A stretch of 64,000 nucleotides of DNA, from positions 62,001 through 126,000 of the forward strand of contig NZ_BBAG01000002.1 in the NCBI RefSeq assembly GCF_001311135.1. The letters run 5' to 3'. Positions 17,707-28,339 of this stretch are shown piece by piece. This DNA is from Secundilactobacillus paracollinoides DSM 15502 = JCM 11969 (GTDB lineage: Bacteria; Bacillota; Bacilli; Lactobacillales; Lactobacillaceae). The translations under genes and the position numbers were made by a program. Below the pieces are notes generated by a model. That model saw only the letters and a program-made list of their open reading frames with translations, was not told the origin of the DNA and ran no database searches. Every line of letters begins with the position of its first letter. Position 1 is the stretch's first letter.

Positions 17707-19888
17707 TAAGCGTCACTTCCATTATCGTTGCCCGGGTCGACCGCATCAGACTGCTCAGTTGCGGCTGGCTGACCCTCTCCTGCCGACTGCAGACTAGATA
17801 ACTTATTCTGTTCTGCACGGGCCTGAGCGAACGCCACTTTCTTTTCGGCATCCGCAACGAACACCGCCTGTGAGTCATTGGCTGGTGCCCCGCCGCGACT
17901 GACGCGTTTATAAGTGTTATCCGCCGTCAGAACTCGTGTCTTGACGTTATCTGTCCACATAATAGCATAAATCGCAATGACCCGGTCACGCAGATCAGGT
18001 TGTTTGATTGGGAAAAGCAGTTCCACCCGCCGATTCAGATTCCGCGTCATCATATCCGCACTGGATAAATAAACAGTCGACTCGCCATTAAAGTCGAAAA
18101 TATAGATTCGGCTGTGCTCCAGAAAACAGCCAACGATCGAGTGCACCGTAATGTTGTCGCTCACGTCCTTGATCCCGGTTCTGAGACAACAGATGCCCCG
18201 CACAATAATGTCAATTTTGACGCCCGCGTGAGAGGCACGATACATATGCGCAATGATGCCTTGATCAGACAGCGAGTTCATCTTCATTTGCACGTGAGCG
18301 GTTCCACCATCCTTAACCACTTGAATGGCGGCGTCCAATTTTCATCGATGAAATCACGAATGCCTTCTGGCGAAATGTGCAGCTCATGGAAAAATGGTGG
18401 CCGTGAATAGCCAGACAGCATGTTAAAAATGTTGGTGGCATCGATCCCCATATCGTTGTCCGCTGTAAATAATCCCATGTCAGTGTAAAAATGAGCGGTC
18501 GCATCATTATAGTTCCCAGTGCCCATGTGCATGTAGCGCCGAATACCATCCGTTTCACGCCGAACGACCAGCGATAATTTACAGTGGGTCTTCAACCCAA
18601 TCAATCCGTAAATGACGTGGCAGCCCATCGTTTCCAGTTTTTTCGCCCAGTGCACGTTATTTTGTTCATCAAATCGTGCCTTCACTTCAACCAACACAGT
18701 GACTTGTTTCCCATTTTGCGCAGCCTGTCCTAAATACCGGATGATTGGCGAATCCCCAGATACCCGGTATAGGGTCATTTTGATGGCCAGGGTATCGGGA
18801 TCACTGGCTGCCTGCCGAATAAACTCCACAACGGGGTCGAACTTGTCGTAGGGGTGCTGCATCAGCCAATCATGCTGACTGATTGCGTCAAAAATATTAT
18901 TTTGGGCGGACAACGCCTTTGGCTGGTAGGCCTTAAATTTCGCGTACTTCAATGCATCATGCCCGTTTGTTTCCTTCACCACGTGCTTTAGGAAGGTCAG
19001 GTCAAGTGGACCGGGAACCTCATAGATGGCAAACGCATCAACGTTGAGTTCCGTGGTCAATCGTTTCAATAATTTCTTACTGATACTACTCTCAACTTCC
19101 AACCGGATCACATCACCGTGTTCGCGCAACTTCAACTGCTGCTGCACTTCTTTCAGCAGGTCAGAGGTATCCTCTTCGGCAACATCGAGGTCCATATCCC
19201 GAATAACGCGAAACGCGCTGCTGGACTTGATTTTGTAATTCACGAAAAGTTGACTCACAAACTCCTTGACCACGTCTTCGATCAAGATAAACGCGTTGTC
19301 GTCATCCGGCAGCCTCAACACCCTTGGGAAGACGTCAGGAATCTGAAGTGTGGCGTACAGCGGTTCATCGTTACCGCCCTTTTTCAACTGGATGGCCAAA
19401 TTCAACGTATCGTTCGCAATAAAGGGAAACGGCCGTGAGCTGTCATCCGCCATTGGCGTGAGGACGGGATAGAGGTCATCATGAAAATAGGTTTTAATGA
19501 ACTGGTACTGCTTATCGCTCAGTTGCTTCACCGTTTTCAGCTGAATCCCCAGCTGTTCACAATCCGGCAACAGATTATCCAGCGTCTGATACTGCTTAGT
19601 CAGCTGCACGTGGGCCTTTTGGTTGACTGCCTTAAGCTGTTCTTCGGCCGTCATCCCGGATGCCTCTGGTTCGGGGTAGTTGACCGCAGCCAGCTTAGCC
19701 AGTGAGGCCACCCGCACCATGAAAAATTCATCCAGGTTACTCTGCGTAATGCTCAAAAAAGATAACCGTTCCAAAAACGGGTTTGACTCATCGCGAGCCT
19801 CTTCTAAGACCCGGTCATTAAAATCCAGCCAGCTTAATTCTCGGTTGGTGTAGTAGTCAAAATTGTTATAGTTGATCTTATCGCTCAT
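17706..19888 (-). pseudogene. ppk: Polyphosphate kinase, frame-disrupted in the middle
   Basis: Transfers the gamma phosphate of ATP to polyphosphate. 'YYTNRELSWLDFNDRVLEEA' marks the N-domain, and the phospholipase-D-like catalytic domains carry 'RVSGDSPIIRYLGQAAQNGK', 'GLKTHCKLSLVVRRE' (the phosphorylated His is in THCK) and 'IIVRGICCLRTG'. ATG 19888 is chosen because GAAGGAG lies upstream; an extra 6 codons precede it. One A is missing near 18343 (after 'IRDFIDE'); the frame then shifts and continues to 17706. Repaired length is about 727 residues, normal for PPK1. Downstream lies ppx. Confidence 0.9.
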
Positions 19889-20042
19889 ATCGAAACACTC
19901 CTTCATCTCTCAGTGTTTTGCGCCCCCAACGTTACGAGTTGCGTTCCCAATCTCGTAACTGATGTTCACCCTTTATCATACCGCGAAACCCCTTTCCTTT
20001 TCCCGTATTCTGTACTGGGAATTTTCAACTTGTTGATTCATA

Positions 20043-20310
20043 CCATCGTATTTGGCACTTGTATCTGGTTATCTTGTGGAGGTGCTTTCCCACAGTTGAG
20101 TGATTTTAATAGTGTCAGCATGCCGCTTCGTTCCACCGCTCGACCCTGCAGGCTGAGGTGGGGTCGCTTCGGAGCTATTGAATTTCTTATCAGAAATTCA
20201 AGGATCTCCTACGTTGAAGATCCACTCGAGAGCCGCACAGCGGAAATCGAGTTAGCTTCATCGCGAGCCACCACAGCGGAGTGCCAAATCGCGCAATGCA
20301 ACGGACTTAG
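20043..20310. repeat. Long hairpin repeat B, copy 1
   Basis: Outer arms ATTTGGCACT (20050-20059) and AGTGCCAAAT (20280-20289). Bases 20216-20291 are nearly identical to 53716-53791: one difference in the 60-base core 20221-20280. The rest of the 19889-20519 gap is AT-rich and carries the ATPase promoter (TATAAT near 20413). Confidence 0.65.
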
Positions 20311-20519
20311 CAATCTACCCGTATTCAATACAAGCACTTATAAAGTTTATAAGATTATTAAATTACAATTCGACAATTCTTTCCGATTCTCAAGCGGCAC
20401 AAACTTCGATATAATAGAAGGACGACTAAACCAGAAAGAAGGGATGCACCTTGCTCGTGAAATTCTTGAACATTGACGTACCAGATCGCTAATTTTATTT
20501 TCGGAAGGATGATTTTTTA

Positions 20520-23265
20520 ATGGCAAACGAAACAGACTCAATTTCTAATCAAACACCCGACGCGCCGCAGTAACAACCGGACGCCGGACCCAGTCAGCAA
20601 CAAATTGGGGCGCAGTCAACACCCGCGTTGGAAGCCCAGTGGCATACCAACTGTGAAGACGGACTGACACGCAGGAGGCAAAGACTCGCTTTGCCCAGCA
20701 GGGGCCAAACGAACTCCAGGCAAAAAAACCGTCCAATTTGTTGCGATTCTTAAAACAGTTTAATAGTAGCATCATCTACATTCTGGCAGCCGCTGCCATC
20801 ATCACGTTCCTGTTGCACCGCTATTCGGACTCGATCGTTATCGGGTTGGTGATCATCGCCAACGCGCTGATCGGGTATTTCCAGGAAATTTCAGCGGATA
20901 ACGCCCTGGATAAGATCAAGGAACTGCTGGTCTCTGAAAACTACGTCATCCGTGATGGTCAAAAACTCGAGCTGCCTTCTCGTGAACTCGTCACTGGTGA
21001 CCTCGTTCAACTGGAGGCTGGTGATTCAGTGCCCGCTGATATGCGGCTGATTTCGGCCGATAACCTGAACATTCAGGAATCCGTGCTGACCGGGGAAACG
21101 AATTCGGTTGAAAAGACTGAAGAACCGATCACCGCAGATAACTTACCGTTAGCCGAGCGCAGCAACATGGCCTTTGCGTCGACTGCAGTCACGAGCGGTT
21201 CTGGCCTGGGTATCGTGGTCGCAACTGCGACCCATACCGAAATTGGGAAGATCCAGCAGGACGTTGCGGAAGTGAAGGCCAAGCCGACCCCGTTGATGCA
21301 AAACTTGAATCGTCTTGGGTTGGGCTTATCTATCGCGATTGTGATTGCGGCGGTACTGTTGTTTATCCTTGGGATGATCACCACGTGTACAGCCTGCCAA
21401 CGCTGCTGATTGCCGTGATCACCATGGTCGTCGGGTCGATGCCTGAAGGGTTGCCTGCAAGTACCTCGGTGGTGCTGGCAATGGGAACGCGGCGGTTAAC
21501 GAAGCAGCACGCGATCGTTAAGACGCTGCCAGCCGTTGAAACGCTGGGTGCCGTGGACATTGTCAACACGGATAAGACCGGGACGCTGACCAAGAACGAA
21601 ATGACGGTCACTGACATTTTGACGAACCACCATGCCTACACTGTTTCTGGGGTGGGTTACGATGCTGAGGGTCAAGTGTTAAACGATGATGTGCAGCCGG
21701 TCGACTGGCAGGACAACCATGACCTGAATTGGCTGGTCAACATTGCTGGTCAAACCTCTGACGCCGCCTTCCATGAAGAAAACGGCCAGTGGATCTTAGC
21801 CGGTGAACCGACCGATGGGGCGTTAACTGCGCTGTACCACAAACTGACTGGTAACGAACCCGAAATAAATGAAATTGAATCGCTGCCGTTTGACTCTGCT
21901 TTCCGTTATTCAGCACGATTAGTCGATATGGATCAAGACCGCGTTCTCCTGGTTAAGGGGGCACCGCAGACCTTGATCCACCTTGTTCAAGCTCACGGCG
22001 GGGACACGTCACTGGACCAGTGGCAATCCCGTTTAGATACACTGACGCATCAAGGAAAACGAGTGGTGGCACTTGCCTACCAGCCAGTTGCGTCAGATGA
22101 AACCGAAATCGAACCCGACCAAATCGGGGACGGTCTGGTTATTGTTGGGATGGTCGGCATCATTGACCCACCACGTCCCGAAGTTGCCAAAGCTGTCCAG
22201 CAACTACGATTTGCCGGCATTCAAGTCAAGATGATCACCGGTGATGATCCCGACACAGCAGCGGCCATCGCCAGTCAATTGCATTTAGCCGAAGTACCAA
22301 AGGCCATTACCGGGCCCGAAATCAATGAGATGAGTGACGAAGAACTCACCGATAAAATTGACACCTACACCGTGTTTGCCCGAACCACACCGGCGGATAA
22401 ACTGCGAATCGTGCGCGCCCAACAGGCCCGCGGTCACGTGGTTTCGATGACCGGTGATGGGGTCAACGACGCCCCCGCTCTCAAGCAAGCCGATATTGGG
22501 GTCGCCATGGGGATCAAGGGGACCGACGTTGCCAAAGGATCGGCCGATATGGTCTTAGCCGACGATAATTTCACCACCATCTTAACGGCGGTGCGTGAAG
22601 GCCGGCACGTCTTTGACAACATCCGCAAAACGATTCGCTTCCTGTTGCCAACGAGTTTTGCGGAAGGCTTGATCGTGGTCATGAGTATTCTCCTTGACCA
22701 ATCACTGCCGCTATTTCCAACTCAATTGCTTTGGATCAACATGGTTTCAGCCCTGACGATTCAGTTTGCGTTTATCTTTGAACCCGCCGAAAACGACATC
22801 ATGGCCCGCGGGCCGCGTGATGTGAAGGCTGGTATCATGAGCAAGCTTGACGTGGTTGAAGTCATCTATGTTTCGTTGCTGATTTCTGGTCTGGGAATGC
22901 TTGCGTACGACACGCTGGTCAACCATTCGATCACCGCGGCCGTTGGGAGCACCATGACGTTGAACGTGGTCATCTTCGGGAAGATCTTCTACCTGTTCAA
23001 TCTGCGAAATAACCACCCAGTTATTTCAAAGTACTTCTTCCAAAACAAGATGACATTCTACATCATTGGGTTGCTGATCGTCCTTCAGTTGGGCATCATC
23101 TACCTGCCGTTTATGCAGGGCATCTTCCACACCACAAGCGTGAACTTCTGGTATGGTTGGGGCATCCCAATCATTGCCGGAATTGTCGTTTTGGTCGTCA
23201 CCGAAATCGTCAAACTGTTCCGGTTGCGCTGGGATGATATGCACCAGTCACGAATGGAAAAATAA
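20520..23265 (+). pseudogene. P-type cation-transporting ATPase (PacL/Ca2+-ATPase-like), frame-disrupted
   Basis: ATG 20520 follows GGAAGGA. The body of the enzyme is complete: 'SVLTGETNSVEKTEE' actuator, 'PEGLPAST' in helix 4, phosphorylated Asp in 'NTDKTGTLTKNEM', 'GDGVNDAPALKQADIG' and four C-terminal helices, as in IIA/IIB Ca2+ or related cation pumps (repaired length near 900). Lesions: codon 18 is TAA (20571-20573, Gln expected), the N-terminal stretch around 20650-20680 lacks a base and perhaps about a dozen codons compared with relatives, and one base is missing near 21383 (ITNVYSLPTLL). Transported ion is not decided by the motifs seen. Confidence 0.85.
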
Positions 23266-23270
23266 ACCCC

Positions 23271-23321
23271 ACACAAAACAGCAATCAATCCGAATAATGG
23301 TTGATTGCTGTTTTGTGTGTC
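23271..23321. terminator. Strong terminator after the P-type ATPase
   Basis: Perfect 18-base arms (23271-23288 and 23301-23318) beginning ACACAAAACAGCAATCAA with a T-rich end. Confidence 0.85.
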
Positions 23322-23390
23322 ACTGAAGATCTTATATCTGCCAACATATGATGTCTAAGGTCAAGCCAGATGCGTGCGTATATAAAACTG

Positions 23391-23618
23391 TCAATGTAAG
23401 GCTATCTGAAACTGTTCCGCGCCGTTGATCGATGCTACTCGAATCACGTCACCATCCATGATGGACGCCCGCCAGAAGTTACCGTGAAGTGGGTTTAGAA
23501 AGGTAAATGTAAAGCCGCGTCCGGTTGGTGTTTTGCATGGGATTAAGGTGCCTGCCGTGCCATCTGAAAGCTTCAGCGGTTGAACCTGGTCAATGCGATG
23601 GATGTAAATTGTGGTCAT
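23391..23618 (-). CDS. Small conserved protein of unknown function, paralogue 1
   Basis: A 75-residue protein whose ATG 23618 follows GGAGGTGAGG. Its sequence MTTIYIHRIDQVQ.. shares a clear pattern with the protein at 24704-24934: M-T-T at the start, 'Q-P-[LV]-K-L-S-D-G-T-x-G', 'C-K-T-P', 'L-H-G-[ND]-F-W', 'D-G-[DE]' and 'S-I-N'. No known domain is recognised and there is no membrane segment or signal. The pattern of short strands with Gly and Asp turns suggests a small beta-barrel. The two copies flank an AT-rich cassette. Confidence 0.7.
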   Translation of the reverse strand: MTTIYIHRIDQVQPLKLSDGTAGTLIPCKTPTGRGFTFTFLNPLHGNFWRASIMDGDVIRVASINGAEQFQIALH

Positions 23619-23756
23619 GTTCCTCACCTCCAGTGGTATTATAGCACATTTTAAGGTGTACCTAAAAAATATTATTTAACATATAAAAAACATCTGTAAT
23701 TCTCGATGTTAATCTTGAGAATTGCCGATGTACTTAATCATCCTTTGTTGATTCCG

Positions 23757-23954
23757 TTAATCTGAGTTAACCTTTCGTCCCCTTTTCTTTAGCAGGGAGA
23801 AAAACTTATGCTGTTTTTTTTCCTTCCTTCGTTTGAATTTATAACCGGCCCTTGTTAATGCATCTTCAATCATTTCCTGTGTTAGCCATTCATCGACATC
23901 CTGAATTTCTTCAGGAAGCGTTATCCTATGAGCACCTGGAAACTGATTTTTCAT
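23757..23954 (-). CDS. Small basic protein, possible third gene of a toxin/antitoxin-like cassette
   Basis: A 65-residue protein with AAAGAGG nine bases before ATG 23954. The N-terminal half is acidic (LPEEIQDVDEWLTQEMIEDAL) and the C-terminal half strongly basic (KFKRRKEKKQHKFFSLLKKR). It begins 18 bases after the stop of the gene upstream and is AT-rich like it. Nothing known is recognised. Position and charge layout would suit an antitoxin or nucleic-acid-binding partner, but this is inference. Confidence 0.5.
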   Translation of the reverse strand: MKNQFPGAHRITLPEEIQDVDEWLTQEMIEDALTRAGYKFKRRKEKKQHKFFSLLKKRGRKVNSD

Positions 23955-23972
23955 CTTCGATACCTCTTTAAT

Positions 23973-24314
23973 TTACTCAACAACTTGACAGTTTACAATG
24001 ACACGCGGATTTCTAATACAAATTTCTCTGCCTTTAAAAAAATTAGAAATCGTTTTTCTTCTAAAAGCTGTATACGTGTCCTTAATGACAACCTCGGGAT
24101 TAAGCTTAAATTCTTGAATGAGCATTTCAATTAAAATACCATCTAAATTGTCTCTAATATGCGGTTTGTTAACTTCTAATCCCTCAAGCTTTTCACTGCC
24201 TTATGCCAAAACGTTAACCATATGGGTCGCCAAATTAATATTTTCCTTCAAAACCTTGGGATGATTCAGCAAGGATGCTACATTGTCAATCGTTGTACCG
24301 TGGTAGACTTTCAT
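23973..24314 (-). pseudogene. YHGTT-motif protein (ADP-ribosyltransferase-like start), interrupted by a stop
   Basis: Starts MKVYHGTTIDNVASLLNHPK at 24314. Codon 38 is TAA (24201-24203), after which the same frame continues for 75 codons (GSEKLEGLEVNKPHIRDNLD ... VIVNCQVVE) to 23973, giving a full length near 113. The opening V-Y-H-G-T-T resembles the first strand of ART-fold toxins, where His binds NAD, yet the rest is too short for a confident family call. The DNA is about one third GC against about one half in neighbours. It may be the effector of a small decayed toxin-antitoxin unit. Confidence 0.5.
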
Positions 24315-24419
24315 TTTTGCTAACTCCAATGTACCTAAATTTTATTCTAAAACGGTTAACATCATTAATCAAATTTTCTGTTTTTCAAAAATCCTCCCTT
24401 ATAGAAAAACAAATTAATG

Positions 24420-24590
24420 TCACTTTTTCCTTCTGATTGTAGCTACGTAACGATTCTTCTCAAAATTTAAATTACATAAATTATTAAAATTAATAAAATC
24501 AAGCACATTATTAGTCGATCCATAGCAACCCAATAGGTCACGTAAGTATTCTTTGGTCAGACCCTCAAAATCAAGTACTCTGACACTAAA
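24420..24590 (-). pseudogene. Fragment of an AT-rich gene upstream of the YHGTT gene
   Basis: An open stretch of 56 codons without a start codon (SVRVLDFEGLTKEYLRDLLG ... YVATIRRKK) that ends at TGA 24422-24420. Its composition matches the YHGTT gene 105 bases downstream. It looks like the C-terminal piece of a further cassette gene. The remaining 24591-24703 has no visible feature. Confidence 0.35.
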
Positions 24591-24703
24591 TTAGTATCTG
24601 TTTTCCTTAAAACCTAAAAAACGTCAATTGTCTTTATATTTTGACAATGATAACGTTTTTTGTGAGTTATATTTAATTTATGCTACTTAGCTCAAAACTG
24701 TCT

Positions 24704-24934
24704 TCACTTCACCGCAACCCGAAACACCTCATGCCGATTGATCGAATCCACGGTCACCGTCTCACCATCCGTAATCGCATCACACCAAAAATCGCCATGT
24801 AACTGATCAAAGAATTTAAACAGATACCCATTGGCACCATCCGGCGTCTTACAATGTTCCACGACGCCATTCGTCCCATCTGATAACTTGACGGGTTGCT
24901 CAGCGTTCGTTTGATGAACAAGCACAGTTGTCAT
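24704..24934 (-). CDS. Small conserved protein of unknown function, paralogue 2
   Basis: A 76-residue protein with GGAGGTGAG before ATG 24934. It shares about half of its residues with the product of 23391-23618, including 'QPVKLSDGTNG', 'CKTPDG' and 'LHGDFW'. DNA identity between the copies is low, so the duplication is old. No domain is recognised. Both copies have the same orientation and a matching leader, suggesting similar expression. Confidence 0.7.
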   Translation of the reverse strand: MTTVLVHQTNAEQPVKLSDGTNGVVEHCKTPDGANGYLFKFFDQLHGDFWCDAITDGETVTVDSINRHEVFRVAVK

Positions 24935-25136
24935 CGCACTCACCTCCGCCCACAGTGTACCACTAAATAATCTAATGGAATGATAGCAATATCATTAATC
25001 TAAAAAGAAACCGTTCCGATACCAAACTCAGAATACTGAATTAGCTACTCAGTCTACTGGATTAGCGGTATACTTTATTCTGTTTAACTTACGAGAACTC
25101 AAATCAATCACCAACACCATCCAAACGAGGCTAACC

Positions 25137-25567
25137 ATGAAAAATCAAAAAGACGCGGGTCAGGCCGTTTCCATGCTGGCAAACAAGATTCGGCGTCAAC
25201 TGGATAAATTTGCCAGTAAGTATGAGTTTAGCGGCACCCAGGGCCGGGTCCTGCTCTACATTTTAAGCCAGTCCAAACAACATCCCGTGTTCCAAAAGGA
25301 CATTGAAGTCGAGTACGGCCTGCGTGCCCCGACTGCAACAAACATGCTCAAGGAAATGGTGCGAAACGGCTCATCGTCCGCCAGCCAACGGTGTATGATA
25401 ACCGGTTGAAACAAATCATCCCCACCGCAAAAGCGCACGAGTTCGAGACCCAAATTCTCGCCGACATCAACGGTCTGGAACAGCGCATGACACGACGGAT
25501 CACAACTGATGATCTCAACACGTTTCTATCCGTTGTTGATCAGATGCTGCTTAATTTAGCGGATTAA
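25137..25567 (+). pseudogene. MarR-family regulator, frame-disrupted
   Basis: ATG 25137 starts 'MKNQKDAGQAVSMLANKIRR'. The winged helix reads 'TGTQGRVLLYILSQ'-like, then 'VFQKDIEVEYGLRAPTATNM' (recognition helix). One base is missing near 25363; the wing continues in the next frame as 'KRLIVRQPTVYDNRLKQIIP' and the C-terminal dimerisation helix ends at 25567. Repaired length is 144, typical of MarR. It is divergent from the small protein gene and convergent with the acyltransferase; no target is evident. Confidence 0.78.
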
Positions 25568-25608
25568 AATAGGGTAGCCAGTCTAAGGATTGGCTACCCT
25601 ATTTTTGA
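25568..25608. terminator. Bidirectional terminator
   Basis: AATAGGGTAGCCA / TGGCTACCCTATTTTT stem between the convergent MarR and acyltransferase genes. Confidence 0.8.
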
Positions 25609-26701
25609 GTTGTTTTCTAAGTGGCTGCCAGACCGCGTGCAAGCCAAATGCCGAGGCAAACGACAGGCCCCACGTGGCAACGTAGGTCAACAGGATGCCC
25701 CAGAATAGGTGCGATTGGGCGAGCATTTTCCCCACAGTCAGCCAGACGACTTGTTCCCAAAACACATTGGCTAAAAAGGCCTTATACGCAAAATTTGCGA
25801 AGCGGTGCACCCACACCGTTACGGGTCGCTTGTGGCGAATCTGGGCCGCCCCAAGTGCGACCACCAGTCCGATCATCAGCAGATCATAAATGACCATCCC
25901 GGGTCGATAATACGGCGCATCCGTCAGTTTCACTGGGAAGACAAACGCAAACAGATCACGGTTGATCCAGTAGTATGCGGCCAACGCACCAGCGGCTAAC
26001 CCCAGCCACCAACGTTGCAGCCACGGCAACACCCAGTTACGAAACGACCAGGTCAGCGTGCCGAAAATACCATAAATCAAAAAACTCAGGCACACTCTAT
26101 CCAACAGATACCAGCTATGCATATGCGGCCCGTGGAAGACCTGTGTGTCGTAAAGTACCAGCCAGATGACCGTAAACAGCACCGTGCTGCCGACAATGCG
26201 CCACGCCCGTTTCGCACTGGCACCGCACCACCGCGCAAGGTGCCAGAACAGCGGCATCAACACGATAAACTGCAGCATCATCGTGTTGTACCACAGATGT
26301 GGCGCCGCATTTCCGTTGATAAACCGCCAGATAAACCCGCCTAGTGAGCGGTAGCGGGACCCCTGCTGCACCCAGGGCATCACCAGCAAATAAATGCTGG
26401 TCCACCAGAGTGTTGGCACAAACAACGCATGCCACTGGTTGCGCAGATAGTCGCTATACGGGACCACCGGCCACAACGTTTGCCGCATTGTGGTGTATAG
26501 GATACCGAAAATGAAGGCCGGTGCGGTAAACTTCACCAGGTTGTATGCAAATCCGATGCCGACTTGCGCAAAATTGCTGGGATGCAACGTTAACGCCAGC
26601 GCTAAAATCGGCTGCAGCATCACTGCCGTACACGCTGCTAATTTTAAATAATCCCCACATCAGCCTGTTCTGACGCTATCGATTGCCTCACGTTCTGCCA
26701 C
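25583..26701 (-). pseudogene. Acyltransferase-3-like polytopic membrane protein with an in-frame stop near the N-terminus
   Basis: From 26659 the frame reads 'CGDYLKLAACTAVMLQPILA' and continues for about ten hydrophobic helices to 25583. The opening and the overall pattern fit acyltransferase family 3 proteins, which O-acylate surface polysaccharides. The in-phase codon at 26662-26660 is TGA; upstream residues (VAEREAIDSVRTG) look coding, so the start near 26701 is tentative. The divergent neighbour encodes a GH8 glucanase. In bacteria that make cellulose-like polymer, acyltransferases and GH8 enzymes occur together, which suggests a joint role in an exopolysaccharide. Confidence 0.6.
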
Positions 26702-26863
26702 CCCCTCTTCAATCAAATAAACCCCATTATACCGCAATTTTATTTTGAGCTAAGGATCCTGCGACTGTTCACGATATTTCAATAATTGGCGAAATTCAAA
26801 AACACAGGAACCCATATATACGTCTTATAATGGAAACAACAGCTCAAAAGGAGGGTCTACTAG

Positions 26864-27982
26864 ATGATTTCTAAATTCGAAAAAATCGCGCTTGGCATGT
26901 GCTTGGCATCGGATTAGTATTTGGCAGCGTCTCCCAGCCCACGGCACACGCTAAAACGACCCAGGCGGTCACCTGGTACAACCAGTGGCAAAAAGACTAT
27001 GTTGGCGGTAAAACGCAAAAATATGTCCGCAACAACAATGGCAGTGGTGCGACCACGGTCGTTTCAGAGGGTCAGGGGTACGGCATGCTGGCGAGTGTGC
27101 TGGCTGCCAAGAAAGGCGCGAACACGCACACCACTTTTAATGCGTTCTATCGCTACTACCGCGCCCATCGCATTTCCAGTCAAGATCGCTTATGTGCTGG
27201 CAGCAAACCATGCGGTCCGGCCATTTGACTAGTACCGGGTCACAGCGCAACAGTGCCACGGACGGCGATCTGGACATTGCCTACGCGCTGATTCTCGCCG
27301 ACAAACAGTGGGGCAGCAAAACCGTCAACTATAAGGCAGCGGCTAAGAACCTCTTGACGGTCATCAAAAAGGATGAGATCAATACCACGACCTACCTGCC
27401 TAAGGAAGGCAACTGGGCAACCAGCAGTTACGATGCCAGCAAACTGCGTACTTCGGATCTCATGGTCGGCTACTTCAAGACCTTTGCAACCTACACTAAA
27501 GACAGCACCTGGACGAAAGTGGCAACCCATAGTCAAACGGCCATCAAAAAGTTAAGTGCACGCCACTCAACCGGCCTGTTTCCGGACTTCATCTTCGCTA
27601 AGGGCAGCAGTATTTCACTCACTGCCGCCAAGGCCTACCAGTTCGAAAGCGCAACGGACGACCAGGTTGCTACAACGCCTGCCGTGTCCCTTGGCGCCTA
27701 GCCCAAGGTTACCTGCTTGCTAAGGACAGTGCTTCTAAGGCAGCGTTGAAGAAACAACTCACCTTCTATAATAAGAAGACCAAAATTACGGTGGTTTATA
27801 CCCTGACTGGCAAAGCGGTCAACAACTATGAGAACACGGCCTTCACAGCACCAATTAACATGGCGGCTAGAACGTTAAAGGACACGTCGTTGGCAAATAA
27901 AACGAAAAAACAGTTGCCAACTACGATTGAGAAGAGGAACTATTATTCTGCTACGCTGCAAGTTGTCACTGCGTTGGAGTAA
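26864..27982 (+). pseudogene. Secreted glycoside hydrolase family 8 (endo-beta-1,4-glucanase type), three frame breaks
   Basis: ATG 26864 follows AAAGGAGGG. A Sec signal peptide (MISKFEKIALGM.. to ..SQPTAHA) precedes the mature enzyme. Both GH8 catalytic motifs are present: the general acid Glu in 'VVSEGQGYGML' and the Asp in 'TDGDLDIAYALILAD'. One base is missing near 26899 (signal peptide), near 27182 and near 27666, and the three frames join to a protein of about 373 residues. In Gram-negatives BcsZ of this family trims cellulose during export. With the acyltransferase next door and c-di-GMP genes 9 kb away, a role in exopolysaccharide processing is plausible. Confidence 0.82.
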
Positions 27983-28046
27983 CCAGCTATATAGACAAGC
28001 AGTTGTTACAGTATCGATCAAAATCCAAGCGAATCACCAAATCGGT

Positions 28047-28081
28047 AAAAAATCCCAAGGCAACATCCCTGGGATTTTTTC
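28047..28081. terminator. Terminator between GH8 and the antitoxin-like gene
   Basis: AAAAAATCCCA / TGGGATTTTTT with an inner GG/CC pair. Confidence 0.75.
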
Positions 28082-28092
28082 AATCAACTTAT

Positions 28093-28339
28093 TTACCCCA
28101 ACCATAACAACCAAACTGGCGGATCATCTCATCTTTATCCACCAGTCATCATGCGCAAAATCGGTGAACCTTTTTTCGATCAACTCACGATCATGGCGAA
28201 TCGCGGCTGACTGTGAATCAAGAATCAACTTGTTCTCTCGAATCTCGTAGGACAATTGATCAACGGGAAGCAGAGCTAAGTCATCCGGCAAAATAAGGAC
28301 TTTCAACTCACCCAGTTGTTTTACCTTAAGGTCTCGCAT
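28093..28339 (-). pseudogene. Orphan antitoxin-like (AbrB/MazE-type) protein, frame-disrupted near the end
   Basis: ATG 28339 follows GGAGG and begins MRDLKVKQLGELKVLILPDD, the swapped-hairpin beta pattern of AbrB/MazE DNA-binding domains. The body continues 'YEIRENKLILDSQSAAIRHD' and a C-terminal acidic part. One base is missing near 28127: the other frame gives 'DWW-KDEMIRQFGCYGWGK' and ends at 28093. No toxin gene lies on either side, so it is either an orphan or a remnant. Repaired length is about 82 residues. Family assignment is tentative. Confidence 0.55.

Noticed and set aside
20043-20310. Group II intron or transposon end
   Set aside because: No reverse transcriptase, no domain V-like hairpin and no flanking duplication could be identified.
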